The notes under the pieces: model-generated
What the model was told of the DNA's origin: nothing
The model's database searches: none
Seen by the model: the letters and a program-made list of their open reading frames with translations, nothing else
In this document: positions 1 to 5,853 of the stretch, piece by piece
How positions within the stretch are numbered: the first letter of the stretch is position 1
Layout of the letters: the number at the start of each line of letters is the position of its first letter
Position numbers and translations under genes: made by a program
NCBI GenBank assembly: GCA_946482345.1
Contig: CAMLRJ010000119.1
Coordinates: forward strand, 1 to 8,507
DNA from: an uncultured Cellvibrio sp.
Lineage (GTDB): Bacteria; Pseudomonadota; Gammaproteobacteria; Pseudomonadales; Cellvibrionaceae
DNA length: 8,507 nt
Reading direction: 5' to 3'

Positions 1-20
1 GCTTGCTTTATTATTTCGGC

Positions 21-38
21 ATGCTAATTTAGTAGCAT
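21..38. promoter_or_regulatory. Upstream operator dyad, probable BlaI-family binding site
   Basis: An 18-bp imperfect dyad, ATGCTA-N6-TAGCAT, is centred at 29.5. It has the same length and nearly the same half-sites (TGCTA/TAGCA) as the perfect dyad that follows, with centres 19 bp apart, or roughly two helical turns. BlaI/MecI repressors are known to bind paired dyads over their own promoters, so this is inferred to be an autoregulatory operator of the repressor gene that starts at 93. A weak promoter may overlap it (TTGCTT at 3-8, TAATTT at 25-30, 16-bp spacer), but the hexamer matches are poor. The repeats are seen directly; the binding protein is inferred from position. Confidence 0.6.
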
Positions 39-39
39 G

Positions 40-57
40 GTGCTAAAAAATTAGCAC
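40..57. promoter_or_regulatory. Downstream operator dyad, probable BlaI-family binding site
   Basis: This is a perfect 18-bp palindrome, GTGCTAA-AAAA-TTAGCAC (7-bp arms, 4-bp centre), ending 35 bp before the start codon of the BlaI-like repressor. The size and the tandem partner at 21-38 fit a dimeric winged-helix repressor bound at two adjacent sites. The half-site differs from the TACA/TGTA core of staphylococcal bla/mec operators, which suggests a distinct specificity. As RNA it could also form a small hairpin, but no U-run follows, so a terminator is unlikely. Confidence 0.65.
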
Positions 58-92
58 TTATTGAAAGATCTCCATTTACAGGCTCTATTTCT

Positions 93-482
93 ATGAAAAG
101 CAACAAACCAGTCGATTTGCAGTTAAGTAAACGTGAGCGTCAGATTATGGATGCCTTGTTTGAAGCAGGAGAACTTTCTGCGCAGGACATCAAAGCTGCT
201 ATTCCGGATGCGCCGAGTTATTCAGCCGTGCGCGCACTACTCGCAAAGTTGGTCGAAAAAGACATAGTGCGTTTTCGGGATGAATCCGGACGCTATATTT
301 ATTTCCCTGTAATTGAACAGGAAGTTGCGCGCGTTTCAGCCTTGGAAAAAATGGTGAAAACATTTTTTGGTGGATCGACAGCGGCGGCGGTGAATGCATT
401 GTTGGGCATGCAAAATAAAAAGTTAACCCGGGAAGAAATTACTGAATTGCAAGCTGCGATTGAAAAAGCGAAACAAGATTGA
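93..482 (+). CDS. BlaI/MecI/CopY-family transcriptional repressor
   Basis: This 129-residue protein matches the usual 120-130 residue length of the BlaI/MecI/CopY family of winged-helix repressors. Residues 9-37 form the first helices, 42-59 (SYSAVRALLAKLVEKDIV) the recognition helix region, and 60-74 a wing rich in charged and aromatic residues. Residues 85-129, including KTFFGGSTAAAV, form the C-terminal dimerisation part. The family binds operator dyads as dimers and is inactivated by cleavage, often triggered by a BlaR1-type protease. The next gene, 10 bp downstream, encodes such a protease, and paired dyads lie just upstream, so autoregulation is likely. By eye, Asn101 aligns with the Asn of the staphylococcal Asn-Phe cleavage site, but Ala follows it. 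The ATG at 93 has only a weak AGG at 80-82 as ribosome binding site. The family assignment is strong; the signal and regulon are unknown. Confidence 0.93.
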   Translation: MKSNKPVDLQLSKRERQIMDALFEAGELSAQDIKAAIPDAPSYSAVRALLAKLVEKDIVRFRDESGRYIYFPVIEQEVARVSALEKMVKTFFGGSTAAAVNALLGMQNKKLTREEITELQAAIEKAKQD

Positions 483-492
483 GGATAGGCTT

Positions 493-2064
493 ATGCAGGG
501 TCCGGATTTGGCAACAATAGTGATCACCGGGTTAATAAAACCCATGATGTTAATTATTCTGGTGATAATACTTTATATATGTTTGCGTAATCGTTCAGCA
601 GCCCTGAAGCATTTTTGTTTGATGATGGGCATAGCGTCATTATTAATCTTGCCCGTGAGTTCATATTTCACTCCTGAAATGACCTGGAACTTTCCCTTCG
701 GAGTCTATTTGTTCGATAACCTGCCTTTTTCCTGGCGTGAATATTTAATCAAGACTTCTTATACCACTGTGCCAGCGCTTTTGTGGCAGGTTGTTTTGGC
801 TGTGTATCTTTTTGTTTCCACTTCAATCATGTTTTATTTGCTAATTGGTTTTATTCAAGTTTGGAAAATCTACAGCCGATCATCTCCGGTTGAAGATGCA
901 GAAACATTGGCTTTGGCTCATGAAATTAAACATTTATTTGGAATTAATCGTAAAGTCAGAATTTCCAGCAGTCGAGAGTTGAGTTCGCCCTGTGTATGGG
1001 GCATTTGGAATCCCAGAATTTTATTGCCAAACAATTATATTGCCTGGAGCAGCGATCAAAAAATCAGTGTGCTGATGCATGAGTTGGGGCATGTTTATCG
1101 CTACGATGCATTAAGTTTGTTAGTTGTCAGGATGACATGCGCAATCTTTTGGTTTTTGATTCCATTATGGTGGATGGCTCGCAAGATTTCGGTTTCGTCT
1201 GAAATTGCATGTGACGATTTGATTTATCGTATGGGTGAAAAACATGTGCAATATGCAGAGCATTTGTTGCAATTGGCTGATCATTCTGAAAATGCGTCCG
1301 CCGTTGTGGTTCCTATGTCGGGTCACGGGGCAAATCATGGATCGGGCCATTCAGAAATTTATCAACGCATTATGGCGGTGTTGGATATTAAAAGACCTCG
1401 ACAAGCCGTTAAGTCGGAATCTATTCAGTACCCGGTTTTGATCGGAATATTATTTGTTGTGATATTGGCTTCTGTTGACAGGATAAATTTTTATCCTGAA
1501 AAACCATTTGATCATCAAGTCAAATTATTCAATTTTTCCTGGGCGAAAGTAATCGAACCGCAAGAGCAGGATGACAATCTGGTATCGGCAGAACAGGCTT
1601 TATCGGTAGCAGATCAATTCGAATTGCAACCAAAACCGGTATTGGTTACCAGAGTAATGCCGCCAAAAGAAAAAGCGAATTCTGATATTATGGAGGAATA
1701 TAAAAATCATTATAAAATCGATAAAACCGATATTGATTCAAGAATTGTAATAGGTGAAGACAGCTCGACCTCCACTGCAAACTCCTCAGCGTCTTATACC
1801 GCTATCACATCGACTAGGCCGGTTTATCCTGATCATGCCTTGAAAAAAGGTATCACAGGTAATGTCAAAGTTGAGTTCTATCTGGATGACAATGGTTACG
1901 CAAAAAATTTGCGAATATTGGAATCAAACCCTGCTGGAATATTTGATGCTGCAATCATTCATGCAATAAAACAATCGCGATTCAAATGGAATCATCACTC
2001 AACACAATATACTTCTATAAAGCAGGAATTTCATTTCAGACTTGATCACCGCCGAAAGCGGTAA
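493..2064 (+). CDS. BlaR1-like M56 membrane metallopeptidase with C-terminal TonB domain
   Basis: This 523-residue inner-membrane protein has membrane segments near 8-31, 40-58, 94-123 (long, perhaps two), 207-227 and 313-330. Between the third and fourth segments lies the zinc site HELGH (196-200), with a further ligand, Glu237, in EIACDD. The 41-residue spacing between the first His and this Glu matches BlaR1 (His201, Glu242). The catalytic part should face the cytoplasm, where it could cleave the BlaI-like repressor encoded just upstream. The periplasmic part (331-523) is not a penicillin-binding domain. It has a charged linker and a TonB C-terminal domain (about 437-523, RPVYPDHALKKGITGNVKV). 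The start at ATG 493 is preferred because GAGGA at 481-485 lies 7 bp upstream; the in-frame TTG at 460 lies inside the repressor gene. M56 proteins with TonB ends are known from genome annotation, but to my knowledge their signal has not been established. Confidence 0.9.
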   Translation: MQGPDLATIVITGLIKPMMLIILVIILYICLRNRSAALKHFCLMMGIASLLILPVSSYFTPEMTWNFPFGVYLFDNLPFSWREYLIKTSYTTVPALLWQVVLAVYLFVSTSIMFYLLIGFIQVWKIYSRSSPVEDAETLALAHEIKHLFGINRKVRISSSRELSSPCVWGIWNPRILLPNNYIAWSSDQKISVLMHELGHVYRYDALSLLVVRMTCAIFWFLIPLWWMARKISVSSEIACDDLIYRMGEKHVQYAEHLLQLADHSENASAVVVPMSGHGANHGSGHSEIYQRIMAVLDIKRPRQAVKSESIQYPVLIGILFVVILASVDRINFYPEKPFDHQVKLFNFSWAKVIEPQEQDDNLVSAEQALSVADQFELQPKPVLVTRVMPPKEKANSDIMEEYKNHYKIDKTDIDSRIVIGEDSSTSTANSSASYTAITSTRPVYPDHALKKGITGNVKVEFYLDDNGYAKNLRILESNPAGIFDAAIIHAIKQSRFKWNHHSTQYTSIKQEFHFRLDHRRKR

Positions 2065-2170
2065 AGTTTAACTCTCCCTTTTTTAATTGATTTGCAATGC
2101 CCTCACCGGGTAGGGGTTAGTGTTGCCCGGAAATGATCAAAACTTTCAATTATTAACACAGGTGAAAATT

Positions 2171-2818
2171 ATGAACACTTCTTCAATGTCAGTAAATTTA
2201 TACGAAACACTGGATATAGCGGATTTCATCAAAAAAATTCTCGCTATCTGCTTTGGTGTTGTGATGACTATGTCGCTTTTTTATATGATGTATTTGTTGA
2301 TAAAGAACGATACTCTCCCTGCCGAACTACCGAAAAATCCTCCGATACCTGCGGTAAATTTTGTTGTACCAAAAATTACGACAATTTTTGATGCTGAAGT
2401 TCCTGCGCCAGTTAAACCGATTATTCATACTGTACCACCTACACCTTATGAACCTATCACGCCAAATGTTGATCCAGGTATAAGCATTCCGGTTGACCCT
2501 GTAATTATTGATCCGCCTAAAGTGCCAGGATTTTCCATGAATGCACAGTCATTACCAATAGTTAAGTTCGCACCTATTTATCCTCATGCGGCGACAGTTA
2601 AAGGTATAGAAGGGTATGTGGATGTGGTATTTGATGTAACTGAAACGGGAACGACTGAAAATATTCAAATTGTTTATGCCGAGCCAGCAAAAATATTTAA
2701 TTCTGCTGTTTTGAAAGCAGTGGCGAGATGGAAATATAAACCCAAGTCAGATGATGTTGGCAATCCTGTGAAAATGTTTGGTCTTCGTGAAAGGCTTCGC
2801 TTTACTATGGAAAAATAA
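2171..2818 (+). CDS. TonB-family energy-transducing protein
   Basis: This 215-residue protein has TonB architecture: a short cytoplasmic N-terminus (1-21), one membrane anchor (about 22-44), a proline-rich periplasmic spacer (46-120, with runs such as NPPIP and VPPTPYEP), and a TonB C-terminal domain (about 130-214, with IYPHAATVKGIEGYV and a final RLRFTME). TonB proteins normally couple the proton motive force, through ExbB-ExbD, to outer-membrane transporters, but no exbB, exbD or receptor gene is in the window. The gene lies 106 bp after the M56 protease, whose own end is the same kind of domain, so the two may share a partner. The ATG at 2171 follows AGGTGA (2160-2165) by 5 bp; an in-frame GTG at 2120 has no comparable site. 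It could be a specialised signalling TonB and not the main housekeeping copy. Confidence 0.88.
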   Translation: MNTSSMSVNLYETLDIADFIKKILAICFGVVMTMSLFYMMYLLIKNDTLPAELPKNPPIPAVNFVVPKITTIFDAEVPAPVKPIIHTVPPTPYEPITPNVDPGISIPVDPVIIDPPKVPGFSMNAQSLPIVKFAPIYPHAATVKGIEGYVDVVFDVTETGTTENIQIVYAEPAKIFNSAVLKAVARWKYKPKSDDVGNPVKMFGLRERLRFTMEK

Positions 2819-2820
2819 TT

Positions 2821-2826
2821 TATACT
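2821..2826 (+). promoter_or_regulatory. Possible -10 box for rsmJ
   Basis: TATACT matches the sigma-70 -10 consensus at five of six positions. It lies just after the TonB stop codon and would start a transcript near 2832, about 24 bases before the rsmJ start. No good -35 hexamer is visible 16-18 bp upstream and there is no extended TG. rsmJ may therefore have a weak promoter of its own, or simply be read through from the TonB gene. Confidence 0.25.
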
Positions 2827-2855
2827 GGCACGGACGCCATTTTTGTAACAAAGTT

Positions 2856-3683
2856 ATGTCTGAATTGATTCATATCGCAATAATTGCCAACAAACATCAG
2901 GACGAATTGCGGGCAAAAAAACTGTCAACGGAATTATCCTGTGATTATTTAGGCGAGCAGATTGCTGAGACAATCTGCTCGCACGAATTTGTTCTGATTG
3001 TCGATGATAAAAAAATAATTCTGCAGCAAACAGGTCGAAAAGTTCCTGGCCCTGTTTTTGCGGAGTTTACAGAAGGCGCCGTTGATCACAGGCGTAAGTT
3101 TGGTGGTGGTAAAGGGCAAATGATTGCTAAAGCAGTAGGTATTAAATCAAGTGTGTACCCTCGTATTCTGGATGCAACTGCCGGGCTGGGAAAAGACAGT
3201 TTTGTGTTGGCCAGTTTAGGTGCCAGTGTCACCATGATCGAGCGGTCCGCTGTGGTGCATTGTTTATTGGAAAATGGATTGCAGCGCGCCCAAACATTTG
3301 CACAAGAACATGATCCTGAATTGTTAGCGATAATGAATCGTATGCAATTATTTCAGGAATCCAGCCACCATTATTTGTCATCGCTGACGGCAGACAATTA
3401 TCCCGATGTGATTTATCTCGATCCTATGTTTCCGGAAAGAGAAAAATCAGCAGAAGTCAAAAAAGAAATGCTCGCATTTCATTCGTTGGTGGGTAAGGAC
3501 GATGATGCTGATCAGTTGTTACCTTTGGCATTATCCAAAGTGAATTATCGTGTAGTGGTGAAGCGTCCGCGCAAGGCCCCCTTTTTAAATAATCAAACAC
3601 CTTCCTATCAGCTTGAAGGAAAATCCAGTCGGTTTGATATTTATACTATTAAAAAAATGCCGGACAAATTAAATCATGTTTGA
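2856..3683 (+). CDS. rsmJ: 16S rRNA (guanine1516-N2)-methyltransferase RsmJ
   Basis: RsmJ uses S-adenosylmethionine to methylate N2 of G1516 in 16S rRNA of the small ribosomal subunit. The 275-residue product carries the family's signature blocks: FAEFTEGAVDHRRKFGGGKG (68-87), the SAM-binding motif I DATAGLGKD (106-114) followed by an acidic residue in MIER (127-130), the catalytic motif IV YLDPMFP (187-193) with the adjoining EKSAEVKKEM, and VVVKRP (233-238). E. coli RsmJ is about 250 residues; the extra length is mainly at the N-terminus and in the 145-160 region. ATG 2856 was chosen because the open frame upstream of it overlaps the TonB gene and the protein alignment begins here; the ribosome binding site is poor. 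The gene lies 37 bp after the TonB gene and converges on hemN. A perfect inverted repeat lies within codons 33-43. Confidence 0.95.
   Translation: MSELIHIAIIANKHQDELRAKKLSTELSCDYLGEQIAETICSHEFVLIVDDKKIILQQTGRKVPGPVFAEFTEGAVDHRRKFGGGKGQMIAKAVGIKSSVYPRILDATAGLGKDSFVLASLGASVTMIERSAVVHCLLENGLQRAQTFAQEHDPELLAIMNRMQLFQESSHHYLSSLTADNYPDVIYLDPMFPEREKSAEVKKEMLAFHSLVGKDDDADQLLPLALSKVNYRVVVKRPRKAPFLNNQTPSYQLEGKSSRFDIYTIKKMPDKLNHV
2953..2982 (+). repeat. Perfect 12-bp inverted repeat inside rsmJ
   Basis: GCGAGCAGATTG (2953-2964) and its exact reverse complement CAATCTGCTCGC (2971-2982) flank a 6-base loop, CTGAGA. The repeat lies about 100 bases into rsmJ and encodes roughly GEQIAETICS. The RNA could form a stable hairpin of 12 pairs, 7 of them G-C. 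No U-run follows, so it does not look like a simple intrinsic terminator. A role in translation, mRNA stability or protein binding is possible but unproven. Confidence 0.8.
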
Positions 3684-3710
3684 TGCAAGCAGAAGCTTCA
3701 CATGATTTTT
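3671..3710. terminator. Probable bidirectional terminator between rsmJ and hemN
   Basis: AAATCATGT (3671-3679) pairs exactly with ACATGATTT (3700-3708), and an inner AAGC/GCTT stem (3687-3690 with 3695-3698, loop AGAA) can stack inside it. On the plus strand the stem runs into a T-run at 3706-3710. On the minus strand an AT-rich stretch follows. The hairpin contains the rsmJ stop (3681-3683) and the hemN stop (3698-3700), so it would serve both converging genes. The outer stem is AT-rich and therefore only moderately stable. Confidence 0.55.
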
Positions 3711-5089
3711 GAATATCGAATCAAATTGTTTTGAGGCAAATATTCATCGAATACCATACAAATCCGTCGAATCAACAAACGGCCTGCATTAGTCACGCGT
3801 ATGCCTTTATCGTCCAAGATTAAAAGTCCGTCTGTTTGCATTTGCTCCAACTCCTGAAGTTGGTAACGAAAATGTGTTTTGGCATCCACGCCGAAAAAAT
3901 TTTCCACGTCAGCATAATCCAGTTGTAGCTGGCAAATTAATTGATTGATAACAAAACGTCTCAGTCTGTCTTCTTCATTTAGCGTGAATCCTTTAGCGAT
4001 AGGCAACAATCCTGCATCCAATTTCATCTGGTAGTTTTGAATATCTTTTACATTTTGAATATAAATATTGTCGATCATGCTGATGGAGGAAACGCCCAGT
4101 GCTAATAAATCGCAATCACTGTGTGTGGAGTAGCCCTGGAAATTCCGATGTAATTTTCCCTGTGTTTGTGCAATCACCAGATCATCTTCCGGTTTGGCGA
4201 AATGATCCATACCTATATAAACGTAACCGGCAGATTCCAGGGTTTGAATCGCCATGTGTAAAATGTCCATTTTTTCTGCAGCATCAGGTAAATCTTCGGT
4301 GCGAATCAAAGCCTGACTTTTGAAAAGATGTGGCATATGGGCGTAATTAAAAATGGATAATCTATCCGGAGATAAATCCAGAATTTTATTCAATGTTTGC
4401 TGAAAGCCTGACACGCTTTGTTTGGGCAAACCATAAATAAGATCCATACTGATCGACCGGTATTGATCCCGTTTAAGCGCCGCAACCAGTTCGGCAATTT
4501 CCTGAAAACTGTTGTAGCGATTTACCGCTTTTTGCACATTCCAGTCAAAATCCTGTACGCCCATGCTTACACGATTGAAACCCAATTGTCGCAAATGATG
4601 CATGGTGTCAATCGAGACTTTTCCGGGATGAATTTCTATCGAAAATTCACCGGTTTTATCATCGGCCAAATTAAATAAGCGACGTGTTGAATTCATTAAT
4701 AACGACATTTCATCATCACTGATAAAACTGGGTGTACCTCCGCCCCAGTGAAGCTGGGTAACCTGGCGTTGGTTATCGAATAAATCTGCGTAGATTGCCA
4801 GCTCCTGAATCATGCGTTGCAGGTAGGGTAAGGCACGTTGTTTGTTGTGCGTGACAATTTTATTGCAGCCGCAGTAGTAACAAAGGGTTTCACAAAATGG
4901 AATGTGAAAGTAAAGCGATAAAGGTTTGCGGGTGCGATTGCTGCGTTGTATGGCATTCAACAAATGTGTTTCATGAAAATTATCGCGAAATTGCGGGGCG
5001 GTGGGGTAGGATGTGTATCGAGGTCCTGCAATATCATAGGTGTTGAGCAAGTCCTGATTCCAGGCTAAAGGTTGTTGAAAAATTGCCAT
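3698..5089 (-). CDS. hemN: Oxygen-independent coproporphyrinogen III oxidase (radical SAM)
   Basis: HemN converts coproporphyrinogen III to protoporphyrinogen IX without oxygen by two radical-SAM decarboxylations, in the cytoplasm, as a late step of haem synthesis. The 463-residue product is close to E. coli HemN (457) along its whole length. It has the iron-sulphur motif CX3CX2CXC (Cys66, 70, 73, 75) after YFHIPF, the SAM-binding GGGTP (116-120), GFNRVSMGVQDF, DLIYGLPKQ, FNYAHMPHLF, GMDHFAKP, HRNFQGYSTHSDCDLL, and a HemN C-terminal domain ending in RICMVFDEYLP. The start was set at the second ATG (5089) because GGAG (complement of 5097-5100) is 7 bases upstream; the ATG at 5095 would have 1 base. 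The block after the beta strand reads IEIHPGKV (151-158), where E. coli has EVDPREI. A perfect FNR/Anr box upstream suggests induction at low oxygen. Confidence 0.97.
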   Translation of the reverse strand: MAIFQQPLAWNQDLLNTYDIAGPRYTSYPTAPQFRDNFHETHLLNAIQRSNRTRKPLSLYFHIPFCETLCYYCGCNKIVTHNKQRALPYLQRMIQELAIYADLFDNQRQVTQLHWGGGTPSFISDDEMSLLMNSTRRLFNLADDKTGEFSIEIHPGKVSIDTMHHLRQLGFNRVSMGVQDFDWNVQKAVNRYNSFQEIAELVAALKRDQYRSISMDLIYGLPKQSVSGFQQTLNKILDLSPDRLSIFNYAHMPHLFKSQALIRTEDLPDAAEKMDILHMAIQTLESAGYVYIGMDHFAKPEDDLVIAQTQGKLHRNFQGYSTHSDCDLLALGVSSISMIDNIYIQNVKDIQNYQMKLDAGLLPIAKGFTLNEEDRLRRFVINQLICQLQLDYADVENFFGVDAKTHFRYQLQELEQMQTDGLLILDDKGIRVTNAGRLLIRRICMVFDEYLPQNNLIRYSKIM

Positions 5090-5117
5090 TAGCATTCTCC
5101 GGAGGTTTGATCTTGAT

Positions 5118-5123
5118 ATGGTA
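5118..5123 (-). promoter_or_regulatory. Candidate -10 box of hemN
   Basis: Read on the minus strand this is TACCAT, matching TATAAT at four of six positions. It predicts a start near 5111 and a leader of about 22 bases. The FNR/Anr box would then be centred at about -41.5, the standard position for class II activation by FNR-family proteins. No good -35 hexamer is needed in that arrangement. Support comes mainly from the spacing. Confidence 0.45.
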
Positions 5124-5127
5124 AGAA

Positions 5128-5174
5128 TTGGCGTGAAGGCGCATCTTGATATGCATCAAGCCAGGGTTAATGAT
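5128..5174 (+). promoter_or_regulatory. Weak promoter candidates for the prolyl hydroxylase gene
   Basis: Two overlapping sigma-70-like pairs can be drawn. One is TTGGCG (5128-5133) with TATGCA (5150-5155), 16-bp spacer, giving a leader of about 30 bases. The other is TTGATA (5146-5151) with AATGAT (5169-5174), 17-bp spacer, giving a very short leader. Neither is strong. In both, the FNR/Anr box covers a promoter hexamer. Confidence 0.25.
5146..5159. promoter_or_regulatory. FNR/Anr box between hemN and the prolyl hydroxylase gene
   Basis: TTGAT-ATGC-ATCAA is a perfect match to the FNR/Anr consensus TTGAT-N4-ATCAA. It lies 57 bp upstream of hemN and 33 bp upstream of the divergent hydroxylase gene. 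FNR-family proteins carry an oxygen-sensitive 4Fe-4S cluster and bind when oxygen is low, and hemN is a known Anr target in Pseudomonas. For hemN the position fits activation. For the hydroxylase the box overlaps the region where its promoter must lie, which would fit repression. Confidence 0.85.
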
Positions 5175-5192
5175 TTTTATAGGAGTTAGTTG

Positions 5193-5810
5193 TTGAGTAA
5201 TGATGAATTGGAATTGTTATGGGACAAGATTGCCGATGCATTGGTTGGTCCGGGATACATTATGCTGGATTCTGTTTTAAACGATCAGGTGCAAAACTTG
5301 CGGCAACGTTTGGATGATCTTGAACAGCAGGGAATGGCATCTGCCGGGGTTGGGCGTGGGCAGGATTTTCATCAAAACCAACAGGTTCGTGGCGACAACA
5401 TTCATTGGTTGTCTGATCAACATCTGATAGAAAAGGCTTTTCTCGATTGGTTGGAAAAGTGTCGGGTTGGTTTAAATATGCGACTTTATTTGGGGCTCAT
5501 GGATTACGAATGCCATTTTGCGGTTTATCCTGCTGGCAGTTTTTATCAAAAACATTTGGATAGTTTTCGCGACAAAGGTTCGAATCGACCGGTTCGAAAA
5601 ATTTCCATGGTGTTTTACCTCAATCAGGATTGGAAAGCTGAAAATGGCGGTGCACTGGTGCTCTATGATGAGACGGGCCAGATAATTTTGGATAGCGTTG
5701 CACCAGAATGTGGCAGGATGCTGGTGTTTCTCAGTGAAAAATTTCCTCATGAGGTCAAAATGGCTCATCAAAAACGCCGTAGTATTGCCGGATGGATTCG
5801 AAGCCGATGA
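5193..5810 (+). CDS. HIF prolyl hydroxylase-like 2-oxoglutarate/Fe(II) dioxygenase
   Basis: This 205-residue cytoplasmic protein is a 2-oxoglutarate- and iron-dependent oxygenase of the prolyl 4-hydroxylase/SM-20 (EGLN) type. Expected iron ligands are His121 and Asp123 (YQKHLDSF) and His186 (FPHEV); Arg195, nine residues on in KRRSIAGW, fits the 2-oxoglutarate carboxylate binder. FYLNQDW (141-147) followed by GGALVLYDETG and AVYPAGSFY (110-118) correspond block by block to human PHD2 (YYLNKDW, GG, CYPGNGTGY). The Pseudomonas member, PPHD, hydroxylates a switch I proline of elongation factor Tu, so the same target is plausible but not shown here. The start is one of two tandem TTG codons: AGGAG (5181-5185) is 7 bases from the TTG at 5193 and only 4 from that at 5190, so 5193 is preferred. 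No ATG is suitably placed. The gene is divergent from hemN and shares its FNR-box region. Confidence 0.88.
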   Translation: MSNDELELLWDKIADALVGPGYIMLDSVLNDQVQNLRQRLDDLEQQGMASAGVGRGQDFHQNQQVRGDNIHWLSDQHLIEKAFLDWLEKCRVGLNMRLYLGLMDYECHFAVYPAGSFYQKHLDSFRDKGSNRPVRKISMVFYLNQDWKAENGGALVLYDETGQIILDSVAPECGRMLVFLSEKFPHEVKMAHQKRRSIAGWIRSR

Positions 5811-5853
5811 ATACTTAGTCAAAACTGATGCTTTTTATTTGAAATTTAGTTAT

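Noticed and set aside
460..492. Longer M56 protease starting at TTG 460
   Set aside because: It begins inside the repressor gene, has no ribosome binding site, and adds 11 charged residues; ATG 493 has GAGGA 7 bases upstream.
93..2064. A beta-lactam resistance regulator (BlaI-BlaR1 proper)
   Set aside because: The protease lacks the penicillin-binding sensor domain and no beta-lactamase or PBP2a gene is present.
2120..2170. Longer TonB starting at GTG 2120
   Set aside because: No ribosome binding site precedes it, while ATG 2171 has AGGTGA at good spacing.
2778..2855. N-terminal extension of RsmJ overlapping the TonB gene
   Set aside because: The extra 26 residues do not resemble RsmJ and lie over the end of tonB; the family alignment starts at ATG 2856.
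5107..5120. Second FNR-like site TTGAT-N4-ATATG
   Set aside because: Only one half-site is good; the other matches two of five positions.
5577..5598. Repeated GGTTCGAA pair in the hydroxylase gene
   Set aside because: Only 8 bp long, within conserved coding sequence; plausibly chance.
5640..5720. NtrC-type activator site upstream of the sigma-54 promoter
   Set aside because: GCACC and GGTGC half-sites occur near 5650 and 5700 but never with the 5-bp spacing of an NtrC dyad.
5472..5822. 116-codon minus-strand open frame
   Set aside because: It is antisense to the well-conserved hydroxylase gene and its translation has no recognisable features.
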